From Terriglobia bacterium (GTDB lineage Bacteria > Acidobacteriota > Terriglobia > Terriglobales > Acidobacteriaceae), in assembly GCA_020072645.1 (NCBI GenBank), contig JAIQGK010000001.1, forward strand, positions 310,001 to 374,000: a stretch of 64,000 bases of DNA. The letters run 5' to 3'. Numbering within the stretch: position 1 is the stretch's first letter; every line of letters starts with the position of its first letter. Below the pieces are notes generated by a model, which saw only the letters and a program-made list of their open reading frames with translations, had not been told where the DNA came from and did no database searches. The position numbers and the translations under genes are program-made. This document shows, piece by piece, positions 33,832 through 43,112 of the stretch.

Positions 33832-35841
33832 TCAGTGTCCGCAGATCGCGAAGGTCAGTGGGATGCTCTGACCTTCATTATCACGCAGGCCGGTAGTGAG
33901 GCCAGCGCGGACGCCAAGGTCAACAGTGTAGGAACAGTTTGACCAGCTGGTAGTGTCTTCCACAATTGTGCCTGAGCCGCCGCGAGCACTCACCGTAACT
34001 CCCGGACCTGACGTAGTAGGAGTGATGTTGCCCGGAGCAGACGGACTGCAACTGGTGATGGAGAGTCCCCAGGAACCGGAATCCATCTCTTCATGATCAA
34101 CGGTGAACTGCACGGAGAGTTTCTTGTCGATGGGCGTGCAGCACCCGGTGACGAACTCAGCGAAATTCAATTCAATGACCTCCAACCAGTTGTTGATGTG
34201 GATCTTGTCGAGCGAGTTGGAGAAGTCTGCGGTCGAAGCGCCCAGCCGCGCGGCTTCAAAGGTGATAGAGAGATCCTGGCCCGCCCTCTGCGCGGCCGCA
34301 GGCACGGCAGTTCCGGCCGGCACGCCAGGAAGCGGCGGCCCTCCGGGAACCACTTGCGCAGTGTCAAAGCCAAGCAGGGTCTTGAACCCACCGCCTATAA
34401 CGCTCGGATCTACCTCGATCCATCCGGTTGTGGGATCCGGCGCGATGTAATGCTTCGGCGCTACCCAGGTATGGCCAACCGCTGGCGGAGTCGGGTCAGG
34501 CGGCAGCGGGCTCGATTGGATAATGATATCCTGGAAAATCGTCACAAAAGTTCCAGTGGCATTGCCTGCGCCATCTATCGTCGGCCACAAGATTTGCCGC
34601 TCACCCGCCTTGACCGGGCTGACCAAGTTTCCGGTGATGGGCTTGTCGCCGGAGCCGTCGTTATAAAGAAAGCGATACTTCATCTTCTCTCCGGGCGTGG
34701 TCGGAGAGTCGATGGGGCAGAAGCCGCCCAATTGCAGCGCTCCATAGAAAGCATAGTTGGGCCCGCCTCCGGTCCCCAAAGAGGGGAAAGGCAGACTCTT
34801 GTTCGTCTTGCCGGTTCCAGGATTGATGTCCCCGGAAATATCGAAATAACCCACCGATGTGAACCAGGGGTGTGTTCCTGGCGGCGGGCAGACGCAGAAG
34901 CAGAATTCGTGGCACGAAACCGTGCAGATCCAGGAGCAGACCTGCCAGCAGTATGGACCAAAGCCGAAGCGGGCGACGATTTCGCGGTACGCCTCCACGT
35001 TGCCGGTCTGTACGGCGTTCACCAAGTCATACAACTCGCGCGGATGGCCTGCCAGTTGCCGGGCCGCCAGGGCGAAGTTCTGCGCCTCTTCGATAGCCAG
35101 AGCGCCCCGAAGGACCGCGATCGGAAAGACCTCGCAAAATTCGCGGCAGACGCGCACACAGCGATGCGTGCAAATCAGGCGGCAGATGACCTCGCAGCCG
35201 CGGATGAAGCCGGCCCGGGTGATCGCGGAGCGCAGCACTTCGCAGTTGCCGGCGAGTGCGGCTTTTTCAATCGCGCTGAATGCTTTTTCATTGGCAACCA
35301 GCTCGCCCAGGGCCCTTCCCGCTGCGCGAATCTCGTGGACAGGATCGACAAAGATCGGCGGCTGCACCCTGCATACGACCTCGCAGATGCGGCGGTAGCC
35401 GATGGCGCAAATCCAGTGGCATAGAAGCTGGCAGAATTCCCCCAGCTTGAGTTCCGCCAGAATCGCATGGTAGGCGCTTCCATCGCCGCAGGCGACTGCG
35501 TCCACCAGGCGGCGCAATGATTCTTCTTTTGCAGACAGGTCCGCAACTGCGCGGGCAAAATGCTGCAGGCTGGGCAGCTTGGTTGTCTTCTCCGGCAGCG
35601 GGCGGCATATTTCGGCGCAACGCAGCGCGCACAGCTTGATTCGCACCCATTCGCAAATCAGCTCGCAGTAAGGCAGCATCTCCTGCCGCTCCAATACCCA
35701 GCGAAAAGCGTTGGCATCTTTGGACTCGAAGGCTGCCACGGTCGCGGCAAACGCGCCGCTATCCTGGGCCAGTCGTCCCATTGCATCGGCCTGTGCGGCC
35801 AATCGGCTGATGATGCTTTCTGTTGAACTCACGTTACTCAT
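33832..35841 (-). CDS. Large protein with four Cys-rich helical repeats
   Basis: A 669-aa protein of unknown family. The N-terminal half has four repeats of about 75 residues (roughly 15-85, 88-165, 166-242, 243-322). Each is a helical stretch (for example VADLSAKEESLRRLVDAVACGDGS, ARQLAGHPRELYDLVNAVQTGN) followed by a Cys block such as YCELICEWVRIKLCALRCAEIC or YCWQVCSWICTVSCHEFC. The C-terminal half (about 330-669) looks beta-rich and Pro/Gly-containing, with few Cys and the ending LTFAICGH. No signal peptide is evident. It heads a three-gene minus-strand operon. A metal-binding or disulphide-scaffold structural role is conceivable but unproven. Confidence 0.72.
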   Translation of the reverse strand: MSNVSSTESIISRLAAQADAMGRLAQDSGAFAATVAAFESKDANAFRWVLERQEMLPYCELICEWVRIKLCALRCAEICRPLPEKTTKLPSLQHFARAVADLSAKEESLRRLVDAVACGDGSAYHAILAELKLGEFCQLLCHWICAIGYRRICEVVCRVQPPIFVDPVHEIRAAGRALGELVANEKAFSAIEKAALAGNCEVLRSAITRAGFIRGCEVICRLICTHRCVRVCREFCEVFPIAVLRGALAIEEAQNFALAARQLAGHPRELYDLVNAVQTGNVEAYREIVARFGFGPYCWQVCSWICTVSCHEFCFCVCPPPGTHPWFTSVGYFDISGDINPGTGKTNKSLPFPSLGTGGGPNYAFYGALQLGGFCPIDSPTTPGEKMKYRFLYNDGSGDKPITGNLVSPVKAGERQILWPTIDGAGNATGTFVTIFQDIIIQSSPLPPDPTPPAVGHTWVAPKHYIAPDPTTGWIEVDPSVIGGGFKTLLGFDTAQVVPGGPPLPGVPAGTAVPAAAQRAGQDLSITFEAARLGASTADFSNSLDKIHINNWLEVIELNFAEFVTGCCTPIDKKLSVQFTVDHEEMDSGSWGLSITSCSPSAPGNITPTTSGPGVTVSARGGSGTIVEDTTSWSNCSYTVDLGVRAGLTTGLRDNEGQSIPLTFAICGH

Positions 35842-36351
35842 CTTTTCTGTTTCCTCCGGTCACATAGTCCATACACTCATGTTCCTTTTCTGTTCCTGGG
35901 CTAAGAACTGTGTGTACTTGTGAAAGAGAAACGCAGCAGAAGCAATTTTCCCTAAACTGGAAGTGAGCAATTTTTAGGGCCCGCACCAGCGGTGCAAGCC
36001 GCCGAATCAGATGGATAGTTGCAGGTGAGCAACATTGTGGACTTGGTAAGTGCCTAATCGATTACGCAAAGAACGCAGAAGCTCCGCAAAGCTGTTCCCC
36101 CCTCGAAGTAGTTGAGCCATTTGTCATCGACGTAGAGAATTGGGAACATCGCATTCATCAAGTTTGAAGGTATGAGAAAGATCGCACCTTCGGACTGCTC
36201 GTCAGCCATGACTAAAGCTTGACTACCTACTGCTTGCTATCTGACAGCCTATTCTCCAATTAAAGATATTTTAATAATCCAGCCACGCTTGCCTGGTTCA
36301 CCAAAGCTGTAAACCCGCCTGTATAAGGAAATATAAGCGGCTGATCGTTTC
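35842..36351. other. Intergenic region between the Cys-repeat operon and the sigma-like gene
   Basis: About 510 bases, moderately A/T-rich, with no gene that can be supported. It must hold the promoters of two divergent operons. It contains a fragment reading AAGAACGCAGAAGCTCCGC that resembles short degenerate repeats common in soil bacterial genomes. Confidence 0.4.
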
Positions 36352-37014
36352 GTGAGATACAATCTCGCCGAACAATATTCGCCCGAGATGAACTGGCAAG
36401 AGCTCCCAGACCGCGAGTTGGTTGAATTGTGTCTTCAGGGAAACGAGGATGCGTGGAAAGAATTTCTGCGGCGCTTCCATCGTCTTCTTGCCGGGGTTGT
36501 GGCCAAGACTATCCGCCGTTCTCCTTTGACAACGCATGCGACAATTTCGCTCCCGAACCTGATTGAGGATGGGGAGCAGGACGCACTGACGCGAATTTGT
36601 ACGAACAATTACAGAGCGTTGCGCGAGTTGGAATGGCGGCACGATGGAGCATTGCGCGGACTATTGCAGGTCACAGCCTTGACTGCGGCCCAAGATATTG
36701 TTCGCAAGCACCTGTCAGAAAAATGGAACGCCGGCCAGGAAGTTCCGCTGGACAAGCCGGGCCCACCCCTTCCCAATCTGGATCATACCGAGAAAAAGAT
36801 ACTGCACAATGTTTTTCGCGAGCAGGTAACCCGATGCCTGGCAAAACTCACCCGTGACGAGTCGGACTCTACTCGTAACATCGCCATGTTCCTGCTCTTC
36901 TTCAGTTTCAAAGTCACGGCTGCGGACCTGGCCCGCGTGTATCAGATGAACGTCAGAAAGGTGGAGAACACTCTGGCTAAGCTGTCCCGCCTGGTACGGG
37001 AGAAATGCCTTTAA
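36352..37014 (+). CDS. Sigma-70-like (ECF-type) RNA polymerase sigma factor
   Basis: A 220-aa helical protein with ECF sigma architecture. Region 2 resembles LPDRELVELCLQGNEDAWKEFLRRFHRLLAGVV (about 15-50), and a C-terminal region-4-like helix-turn-helix reads VTAADLARVYQMNVRKVENTLAKLSRLVREK (about 187-218). The middle is longer than usual. The start is GTG at 36352, with an alternative ATG at 36388. It precedes a protein with two zinc-finger anti-sigma motifs, so the pair likely forms a sigma/anti-sigma switch. Confidence 0.75.
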   Translation: MRYNLAEQYSPEMNWQELPDRELVELCLQGNEDAWKEFLRRFHRLLAGVVAKTIRRSPLTTHATISLPNLIEDGEQDALTRICTNNYRALRELEWRHDGALRGLLQVTALTAAQDIVRKHLSEKWNAGQEVPLDKPGPPLPNLDHTEKKILHNVFREQVTRCLAKLTRDESDSTRNIAMFLLFFSFKVTAADLARVYQMNVRKVENTLAKLSRLVREKCL

Positions 37015-37079
37015 AACAATAAGATACGATATTTGTAGGGCGAAATGGTTTGGTTACGTTTATCGGATGTGAGGCAAGA

Positions 37080-40000
37080 GTGAATCAGCAGTCGGGACAT
37101 CTAAGCGAGCAGCAGATACGAGAATGCGCGGGCACCGCCCCTGGCAGCGGCCCCGAGGACGTTGAGGCACATCTTTCCCAGTGTGAATCCTGTCTGGAGC
37201 GGTTGCTGGAATGGCAACGGACCCAGTTCAGAATTGGGGAGGCAGACGCCATGAGGCCAAAGCCAAACGCCGACTGCGAGAAAGAAAGGGATTTGCAGGA
37301 AGTGGCCGCACAGATGGCCTCTCCTGAAACTTCCACCCGCGTTCTGCAACATGCATCGCAGTGCGATTACTGTGGCTCCCTCCTGAAACAGTACCTGGAA
37401 GATTTTTCCGAGGAACTTTCACCCGAGATTGAGATGATCATCGCTCAGATGCCTTCGGCGCAGCCGCAATGGCAGCAGAAAAAAGCGACGGATCTCGCCG
37501 CCAGCGTCCGCCCCCTCTGGAGAAAGATACTTGTACGGGTGTTTCCTCCCAGAGAAGACGGCAAGCCTTCTTTCTTTCCCATACGCGCCACCGCGGGAGC
37601 CTTGGCCACCTTGCTTGTGGGGATCGGGATCACGCGCGGGCCGGCGATTATGAATTGGTGGCAACTCTGGCAGGCCAAGGGGACGATCTCCGCTGCTTAC
37701 GCGCAAAAGCGGACGATCCCGGGGCGATTGACCGGAGTGAAGGCTGGTCCACTCGATCAAGGCGTCCAAACGATGGGTTCCGGAGAAGTGGAGGACCTGG
37801 GCTGGAAGCTGAACAAAGCCGTAGCCATGCTTCCCTCCAGTTTGGCTTCCGGTGACAAAGTAGACCCGCGATGGTTACAGATCGAAGGACGCATTCTCCT
37901 GCTGAAGTATCCCCATAATCCGGAAAAGGCGGAGCAGTCCTTCCTGCGGGCGCAGTCCATGGGGATGAAGGATTTCAGCCTGGACATCGACCTGGCTGTC
38001 ACTCACTTCGAAGAAGAAAAACTGCGTGCGGAGCAGGACCCCAAAAAGCACAAGCCGGACTTCAGGAAGACCACCGACGAACTGGAGAAAGTTCTTGCGA
38101 GCACCAATCCAGCGCCGACGCCAGAAGAAAGAAAGACAGCGTTGTATAACCTTGCGCTGACTTACCAAACAGAGAACAAGTTGGATTTGGCGATCCCCAA
38201 ATGGGAAGAGTATCTGAAAGCTGATCCCGCGGGGGCCTGGGCGGACGATGTCCGGCGCCATCTGGAAGACGACAACAAGAAGAAAGCTCCCCCGCATGCG
38301 GTCTACCTGAATCTCTTCGACTATAACCAGCATGTCCGCGAGCCGGCAGTAAGCCGCGATGTGGAGCAGTATTTGCCGATCGGGTTCGAGCGGGGTTGGC
38401 TGCGGCAGGCATTCGAGGGCCCCGCGAGCGAAGCGGGAAAGGCCGCGCGCAACATCGCGGAGAATCTCAGGCAGCAGCATTCCGATCCCATGCTGGCGGA
38501 TTTATTGAGTTCCGTGGGACAGGGCCGGCTTCCCAAAGTGCGGGCGTTGAACGCCGCTTTTGCCTCAAACAGCAAGCAGACAGAGGCCTTCGATTGCCCT
38601 GGCAAAAATGGGGAAGATGAGCGGCTGGCAGCCATTCGGGCGTTAAGCGCCGCTTTTGCGGACAATAAAAACGATAAGCAAACAGAGGCCATCGGCTGCT
38701 CACGGAAAGCTGCCGAACTCTTCCGCAGGAGTGGAAATCCTGCCGGTGAGTTGCTGGCGCAGTATCAGGAAATTTACGCATTGCAGAGGGAGCTGAATAG
38801 CGCCAAATGTCTGGAGCAAGTAGAAAAGGTCTTGCCCAGAGTCGACGCCACGCCCTACCATTGGCTGCGCGGGCAGCTCGCGCTGGAGAAAGCCATATGC
38901 GCTACCCGCGAGTTCAAGAGTAAGTCCGCCCAAGATGGCCTTGACGCCAGCAGCATCCAGGCCGAGAAATTTCCCGAACTCAGCCTTCGAATCATAGGAG
39001 CGGAAGCGGGATTAGACCGGCTGAACCATTATTATCTGCAGGCCTGGAGAACGGCGAGCGAGGGGCTGGCCCAATGCTGGAAGGACTCGTGTTCTCCCGA
39101 ACGCTACTACCAGTTTTACGCCGTGATGCGGTTAATCGCCGCAGATTCCGGTTATCTGCACGCGTCTGAGGCGTATCTGCGCAAATCCATCGAGATCTTC
39201 GAGACCTCGGTTGGGCCAGATGATTTCAGGTTCCAGGCGCTCCTTTATACGGCGCTGGCGAACCTGCAGTGGGAGCTGGGCGAGGACGCTGCTGCGGAAG
39301 CCACGAGCCGGCACGCGCGGGAACTGATCGAAAGAGCTAAGGACGGGAAAGCCGCGATCCCTGTTTTTCTCGAGGTGCCGGCCATCGAACTGGCGGACTT
39401 TGAGTTGCGCCGCCACCAGTGGTCGCAGGCGCTCTCTACGCTGCAGCAGCTTGGCAACAAGCCACAAACCCAGGACAGTTTCGTCCAGCTGGATTTCTAC
39501 CGTGTCCGGGGCGATGCCAAGCTACAGTCAGGCGGGTTTAACGAAGCCACCGAGGATTACCAGCACGGACTTGACGTGGCTCAGGAATTTTTCAAACACT
39601 CCACGGACGAAGACACGCGCTTAAGGTGGGTGCTCGCAACCAACAAAATCTATGCCGGCATTGTCCAGATTCTGCTGAAGAAAGGTCAAAGCGAGAAGGC
39701 CCTGGCCGTGTGGGAATGGTCAAAGAGCCGGCTTCTGGATCGGGAGAACCGCCACCTGCTGGGCATTGAGGAAGCGGGGTCGCTCTCACTCCCCCCGACC
39801 GCTTACCCGCATATCGTCTATGCAAGCTTTGAAGACCAGATGCAAATCTGGCTGGTTAAGAACGGACGCACGGTGGGAGAATCCGTTCACCTGAAGCAGG
39901 TCGAACTGCTGGGTAGCATCCGCGACTTCAATATGAATTGCCGCAATAGGAACTCGCTGGAAAGCGAAGTGGAAAGACAGGGAGCAGAGCTCTATAAGCT

Positions 40001-40769
40001 GTTTTTGCGGCCCGTGATCGCAGACCTGCCTGCTTCCGGTACAGTAGCGATAGAATTCGACGATGCATTCCCTTCCTTTGCCATTGACGCGCTGAAAACC
40101 CCCGCCGGCAGTGACTTTGGAGACGGCCGCGTCGTATTACACTCGCCCGGAATTCTGGCCGAGATATTCCTGCGCGAATCCGGGCCGTTGAAGCCGAAGG
40201 AAAAATTTCTGGTGGCGGACGCCTCACCGACCGGAGATGAGGCCTTACGCGGACACGCGCTGCCAGCGGGAGCAATCAGCCAGACCTATTCCAACGAAGT
40301 TCTTATGGGCACCGATCTGACTCCGCAGAAGCTGGACCAAAAGATGCAAACTAGCGCTGCCCTGCTGGTCGTGAGCCATGGCATGCTGGGCGACGAAGGA
40401 ATAGGACTGAAAATGTCAGAGGATTGGTCATTGCAGGCAAAAGATTTCACTCCGCAGCGCCTGCACAAGATGAGTCTGGTGGTATTGGCGGCCTGTTCCA
40501 GCGGCTTTTCCGAAAACGGTCTTGGAGGGCCGGACAGCCTGGTGCGCTCATTGCTGGCTGGCGGCGTTCCCAATGTAATCGCCAGCCGCTGGGACGTCGA
40601 TTCCCAAAGCACGGGCGAGCTTTTTGAGAGCTTTTACACCTTCCTGGCCCAGGGAGAAACACCGGCCCGGGCGCTTCAGCACGCTCGCCGCGCGTTTCGC
40701 AAGGCCCACCCTGAACGTACCCATCCTTATTACTGGGCCGGCTTCTACCTGACCGGCAAAGCCAATTAA
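37080..40769 (+). CDS. Anti-sigma zinc finger, TPR and CHAT-protease fusion protein
   Basis: A 1229-aa protein. Two H-x3-C-x2-C anti-sigma (ZAS) motifs lie in the first 110 residues (VEAHLSQCESCLERL; VLQHASQCDYCGSLL). A membrane helix follows at about 165-186 (ATAGALATLLVGIGI), then a long TPR region, and a C-terminal CHAT caspase-like domain with H1100 (VVSHGM) and C1139 (AACSSG). The GTG at 37080 with GAGG 6 bases upstream is preferred over a TTG at 37050. Residues about 480-545 contain an imperfect duplication (RALNAAFASN...KQTEA and RALSAAFADN...KQTEA). It likely senses a periplasmic signal, restrains the neighbouring sigma factor and has proteolytic activity; activity is inferred. Confidence 0.82.
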   Translation: MNQQSGHLSEQQIRECAGTAPGSGPEDVEAHLSQCESCLERLLEWQRTQFRIGEADAMRPKPNADCEKERDLQEVAAQMASPETSTRVLQHASQCDYCGSLLKQYLEDFSEELSPEIEMIIAQMPSAQPQWQQKKATDLAASVRPLWRKILVRVFPPREDGKPSFFPIRATAGALATLLVGIGITRGPAIMNWWQLWQAKGTISAAYAQKRTIPGRLTGVKAGPLDQGVQTMGSGEVEDLGWKLNKAVAMLPSSLASGDKVDPRWLQIEGRILLLKYPHNPEKAEQSFLRAQSMGMKDFSLDIDLAVTHFEEEKLRAEQDPKKHKPDFRKTTDELEKVLASTNPAPTPEERKTALYNLALTYQTENKLDLAIPKWEEYLKADPAGAWADDVRRHLEDDNKKKAPPHAVYLNLFDYNQHVREPAVSRDVEQYLPIGFERGWLRQAFEGPASEAGKAARNIAENLRQQHSDPMLADLLSSVGQGRLPKVRALNAAFASNSKQTEAFDCPGKNGEDERLAAIRALSAAFADNKNDKQTEAIGCSRKAAELFRRSGNPAGELLAQYQEIYALQRELNSAKCLEQVEKVLPRVDATPYHWLRGQLALEKAICATREFKSKSAQDGLDASSIQAEKFPELSLRIIGAEAGLDRLNHYYLQAWRTASEGLAQCWKDSCSPERYYQFYAVMRLIAADSGYLHASEAYLRKSIEIFETSVGPDDFRFQALLYTALANLQWELGEDAAAEATSRHARELIERAKDGKAAIPVFLEVPAIELADFELRRHQWSQALSTLQQLGNKPQTQDSFVQLDFYRVRGDAKLQSGGFNEATEDYQHGLDVAQEFFKHSTDEDTRLRWVLATNKIYAGIVQILLKKGQSEKALAVWEWSKSRLLDRENRHLLGIEEAGSLSLPPTAYPHIVYASFEDQMQIWLVKNGRTVGESVHLKQVELLGSIRDFNMNCRNRNSLESEVERQGAELYKLFLRPVIADLPASGTVAIEFDDAFPSFAIDALKTPAGSDFGDGRVVLHSPGILAEIFLRESGPLKPKEKFLVADASPTGDEALRGHALPAGAISQTYSNEVLMGTDLTPQKLDQKMQTSAALLVVSHGMLGDEGIGLKMSEDWSLQAKDFTPQRLHKMSLVVLAACSSGFSENGLGGPDSLVRSLLAGGVPNVIASRWDVDSQSTGELFESFYTFLAQGETPARALQHARRAFRKAHPERTHPYYWAGFYLTGKAN

Positions 40770-40880
40770 GAAAAATCTTTCCGCCGCCGTGCCGTTTGCG
40801 TTTAGGGAAAACCACTTTCTTGCCGTTCTACTCTGCATAGCTTTTCATCGCGCATGAGTTTTCATGGTACAGGAGAGGTT

Positions 40881-41945
40881 ATGAACAGACGCCGCTTGAT
40901 AAAAGCCATGCTCAGCGTGCCGGTAGCCGGCGCGCTTGGCTGCCGCCATGAGCATTCGAACCATCCTTTTTTCCCTTCTTCGCGAGGCGGAACCCTAAAA
41001 GTGATCCTGCAGGGCCCCTTTGCCGTGGTGATCGACACAAAAAACCACTACAGGATCAAAGCATTCGTGCCCTATAGCGACAGCAACGAACACGAATTTC
41101 GTTATCCGAACCGCTCCGACCATGGCAACAAGAACATCTTCCCCGAGAGCGTGAATGGTACGCGCAACCAGTACCAGTTCACCCTGGACGAGAACAACCT
41201 GGAGGTAAGCGAACGGATGCCGCATATCGACGCGGGCTTCGCGGACTTCACGCTGCAAGTCAGCGGGTGGCAGCCCAGACCGAACGATTATTTCGTCTCT
41301 CTGGACCTTCCGGCGCCGGACTTGATCAGCTTTCGCATTCCGGCAGAGCCGGCATTGCTGGCCGGAGACACGTTGACTCTGATGCCGACCAGCCACGTTC
41401 TGCAATACCGGGTCCGTGACTTCGATGACCTGAAGAAGGTCAAGGTGCACTCATCCCAGTTGGGCGAGAGGCATCCGTTCTCCTGCGCCGACATGTTTAC
41501 CTGGACTCAGGAGCAAATAAAAGGTTCCGACCAGGGGCAAGGATCCGTTTCCAGAGAGGCTGATGGCAAGCCGGCTGATCGCGAACAGAAAGAGCGCATT
41601 ATGGAGCACATAAAGGCAGAGTTCCAGTGTTCCAATGATCCCATCAGCGAGTTGTTCTTTGGCGTTGGCCTTCCGTACCCGCAACGCGACGGTGACCCTC
41701 ATGTGCCCGCGCACGGCTTGGACTTTTTCAACAACAAATTGCTTGGGGCGTTTTCTGGTAACGCTCGCGATTTAGAAAAGCACCGGCTGTTGCAGGTAGA
41801 TGTGAAGGCTTGCGGAACGGGAGCAGGCGGAAATTCGATGTTTATCTCTGCCGTGCAGCGCTACTCGATGCCCCAACCTCGCCTTGTTCCCGTCACTTCA
41901 TTGACGGATTGCAGGGCAGGCGCGATCAATGCGATCAACCAATGA
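40881..41945 (+). CDS. Putative exported lipoprotein of unknown function
   Basis: A 354-aa protein from the ATG at 40881, which has AGGAGAGG just upstream; an earlier ATG at 40854 lacks a site. The N-terminus MNRRRLIKAMLSVPVAGALGC has basic residues, a hydrophobic stretch and a lipobox-like AGALGC, so it is probably a lipoprotein. The rest is polar with beta-strand character (VILQGPFAVVIDTKNHYRIKAFVPYS, FTLQVSGWQPRPNDYFVSLDLP) and no recognised motif. It follows the CHAT gene on the same strand with a gap of 111 bases and may belong to the same operon. Confidence 0.6.
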   Translation: MNRRRLIKAMLSVPVAGALGCRHEHSNHPFFPSSRGGTLKVILQGPFAVVIDTKNHYRIKAFVPYSDSNEHEFRYPNRSDHGNKNIFPESVNGTRNQYQFTLDENNLEVSERMPHIDAGFADFTLQVSGWQPRPNDYFVSLDLPAPDLISFRIPAEPALLAGDTLTLMPTSHVLQYRVRDFDDLKKVKVHSSQLGERHPFSCADMFTWTQEQIKGSDQGQGSVSREADGKPADREQKERIMEHIKAEFQCSNDPISELFFGVGLPYPQRDGDPHVPAHGLDFFNNKLLGAFSGNARDLEKHRLLQVDVKACGTGAGGNSMFISAVQRYSMPQPRLVPVTSLTDCRAGAINAINQ

Positions 41946-42131
41946 CGCGTGGAGGAGATGCGGTCCTGCCGTATCTCCACTACACGGGGCAGGTGGGAAA
42001 ACAATTTTTCGAGGATTGGGGAATAACGGGCCACTGCCGTTTTTCATAACAGGTCTTTACCCCATTCACACGCGGGAGTGGGTTGAGCGCCGGAGGAATG
42101 GAGCCTCCGCCAGCTCCCAGGGGTCAATTTT

Positions 42132-42734
42132 ATGTCTGCGGGCGACATACTGAAAGTTCTTACGGAATGCAGTTCAGACAACTTATTTGTGCTCACCGGG
42201 CTCGCTTTCATGGCGCTGGCAGTGGTCGGGGACATATGGTTGATCCGGCCCGGAAAGGCGGGAAGAATCGGCGCGGCGGTGCTCGGCCCGGTTCTGCTGT
42301 TTTCCGGGCTGTGGATGCATACGCACCAGCACATCGCGCAAATGAAGGTAATGCGAGTGGATTTTCACGCGGCCAGCACCGTGTATGACGGGCCTTGTCC
42401 CTTCAAATTTGAATTTCCCGGGCATATCGAGGCCAGTGGGCCTGGCACGGTCTTCTATGAAGTTGAATTCAGCAACGGATCCAAGACGAATGCTGTGCCG
42501 CTTGAATTCGCCGGCCCCGAAACCCAGGAGATCAAGGCAGTGTGGCGGATCCAGCAGTCACACACAGACGCATGGGCCAAGCTGCGGATCCTTGCTCCCG
42601 GCAACAGCGAATCGGAGAAGGCATCTTTCACCGTGACGTGCCAGGACTCTGATCCGGCCAAGCCCCGCCGGGCCAGGGATGAAAATACGTCGAAGCCCCC
42701 CGCGGAGGTTGCTATGGCTAAAAAGAAACCCTAA
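42132..42734 (+). CDS. Membrane-anchored protein of unknown function
   Basis: A 200-aa protein. Two N-terminal hydrophobic helices (LFVLTGLAFMALAVVGDIWLI; IGAAVLGPVLLFSGLWM) separated by a basic turn are followed by an extracytoplasmic beta-rich domain (about 70-170) and a Lys/Pro-rich tail. It has no recognised motif. It lies downstream of the putative lipoprotein on the same strand, and the CHAT neighbourhood suggests envelope-associated sensing or signalling. Confidence 0.55.
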   Translation: MSAGDILKVLTECSSDNLFVLTGLAFMALAVVGDIWLIRPGKAGRIGAAVLGPVLLFSGLWMHTHQHIAQMKVMRVDFHAASTVYDGPCPFKFEFPGHIEASGPGTVFYEVEFSNGSKTNAVPLEFAGPETQEIKAVWRIQQSHTDAWAKLRILAPGNSESEKASFTVTCQDSDPAKPRRARDENTSKPPAEVAMAKKKP

Positions 42735-43112
42735 GAGGTTCGATTGCCCTCGCCGCGACTAATGTTTCCGGTTTGCCTTCAGCCATCTCGCAGCGTGCTT
42801 TTTCTTGAGTACTCATTATGGCTCTGCGATTAAGCATTTGAGCGCGATTCAGATTGGGTTCCATGATCCCTTGGGTTGGACCCCGGCGAAGTCCGGATCC
42901 TGCGGAACATCGCCTTTGGCAGCGGTTCAGGCGTCCCCGCCAGCTTTTTAATCACCTGCTGGAACAAGGGTCATAAGGAATGTATTCAGCAATCCAACCT
43001 TTGGGATGGGTTTCTCGATTTGGATTCTTTGGTACTCCTGGCATCGATGGCAATTTCCTTGTTTTCCACACACTTACGCAGAAGCACACAGCCGCATAGC
43101 TCGCTATAATTG
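42735..43112. other. Intergenic region upstream of dnaE
   Basis: About 380 bases with no supported gene. Just before dnaE a sequence reading TTACGCAGAAGCACACAGCCGC resembles a short degenerate repeat also seen at 36060-36090. No clear promoter was identified. Confidence 0.4.

Noticed and set aside
34093-35424. A 443-codon plus-strand open frame
   Set aside because: It lies antisense to the Cys-repeat gene, has unnatural amino-acid composition and no start signals.
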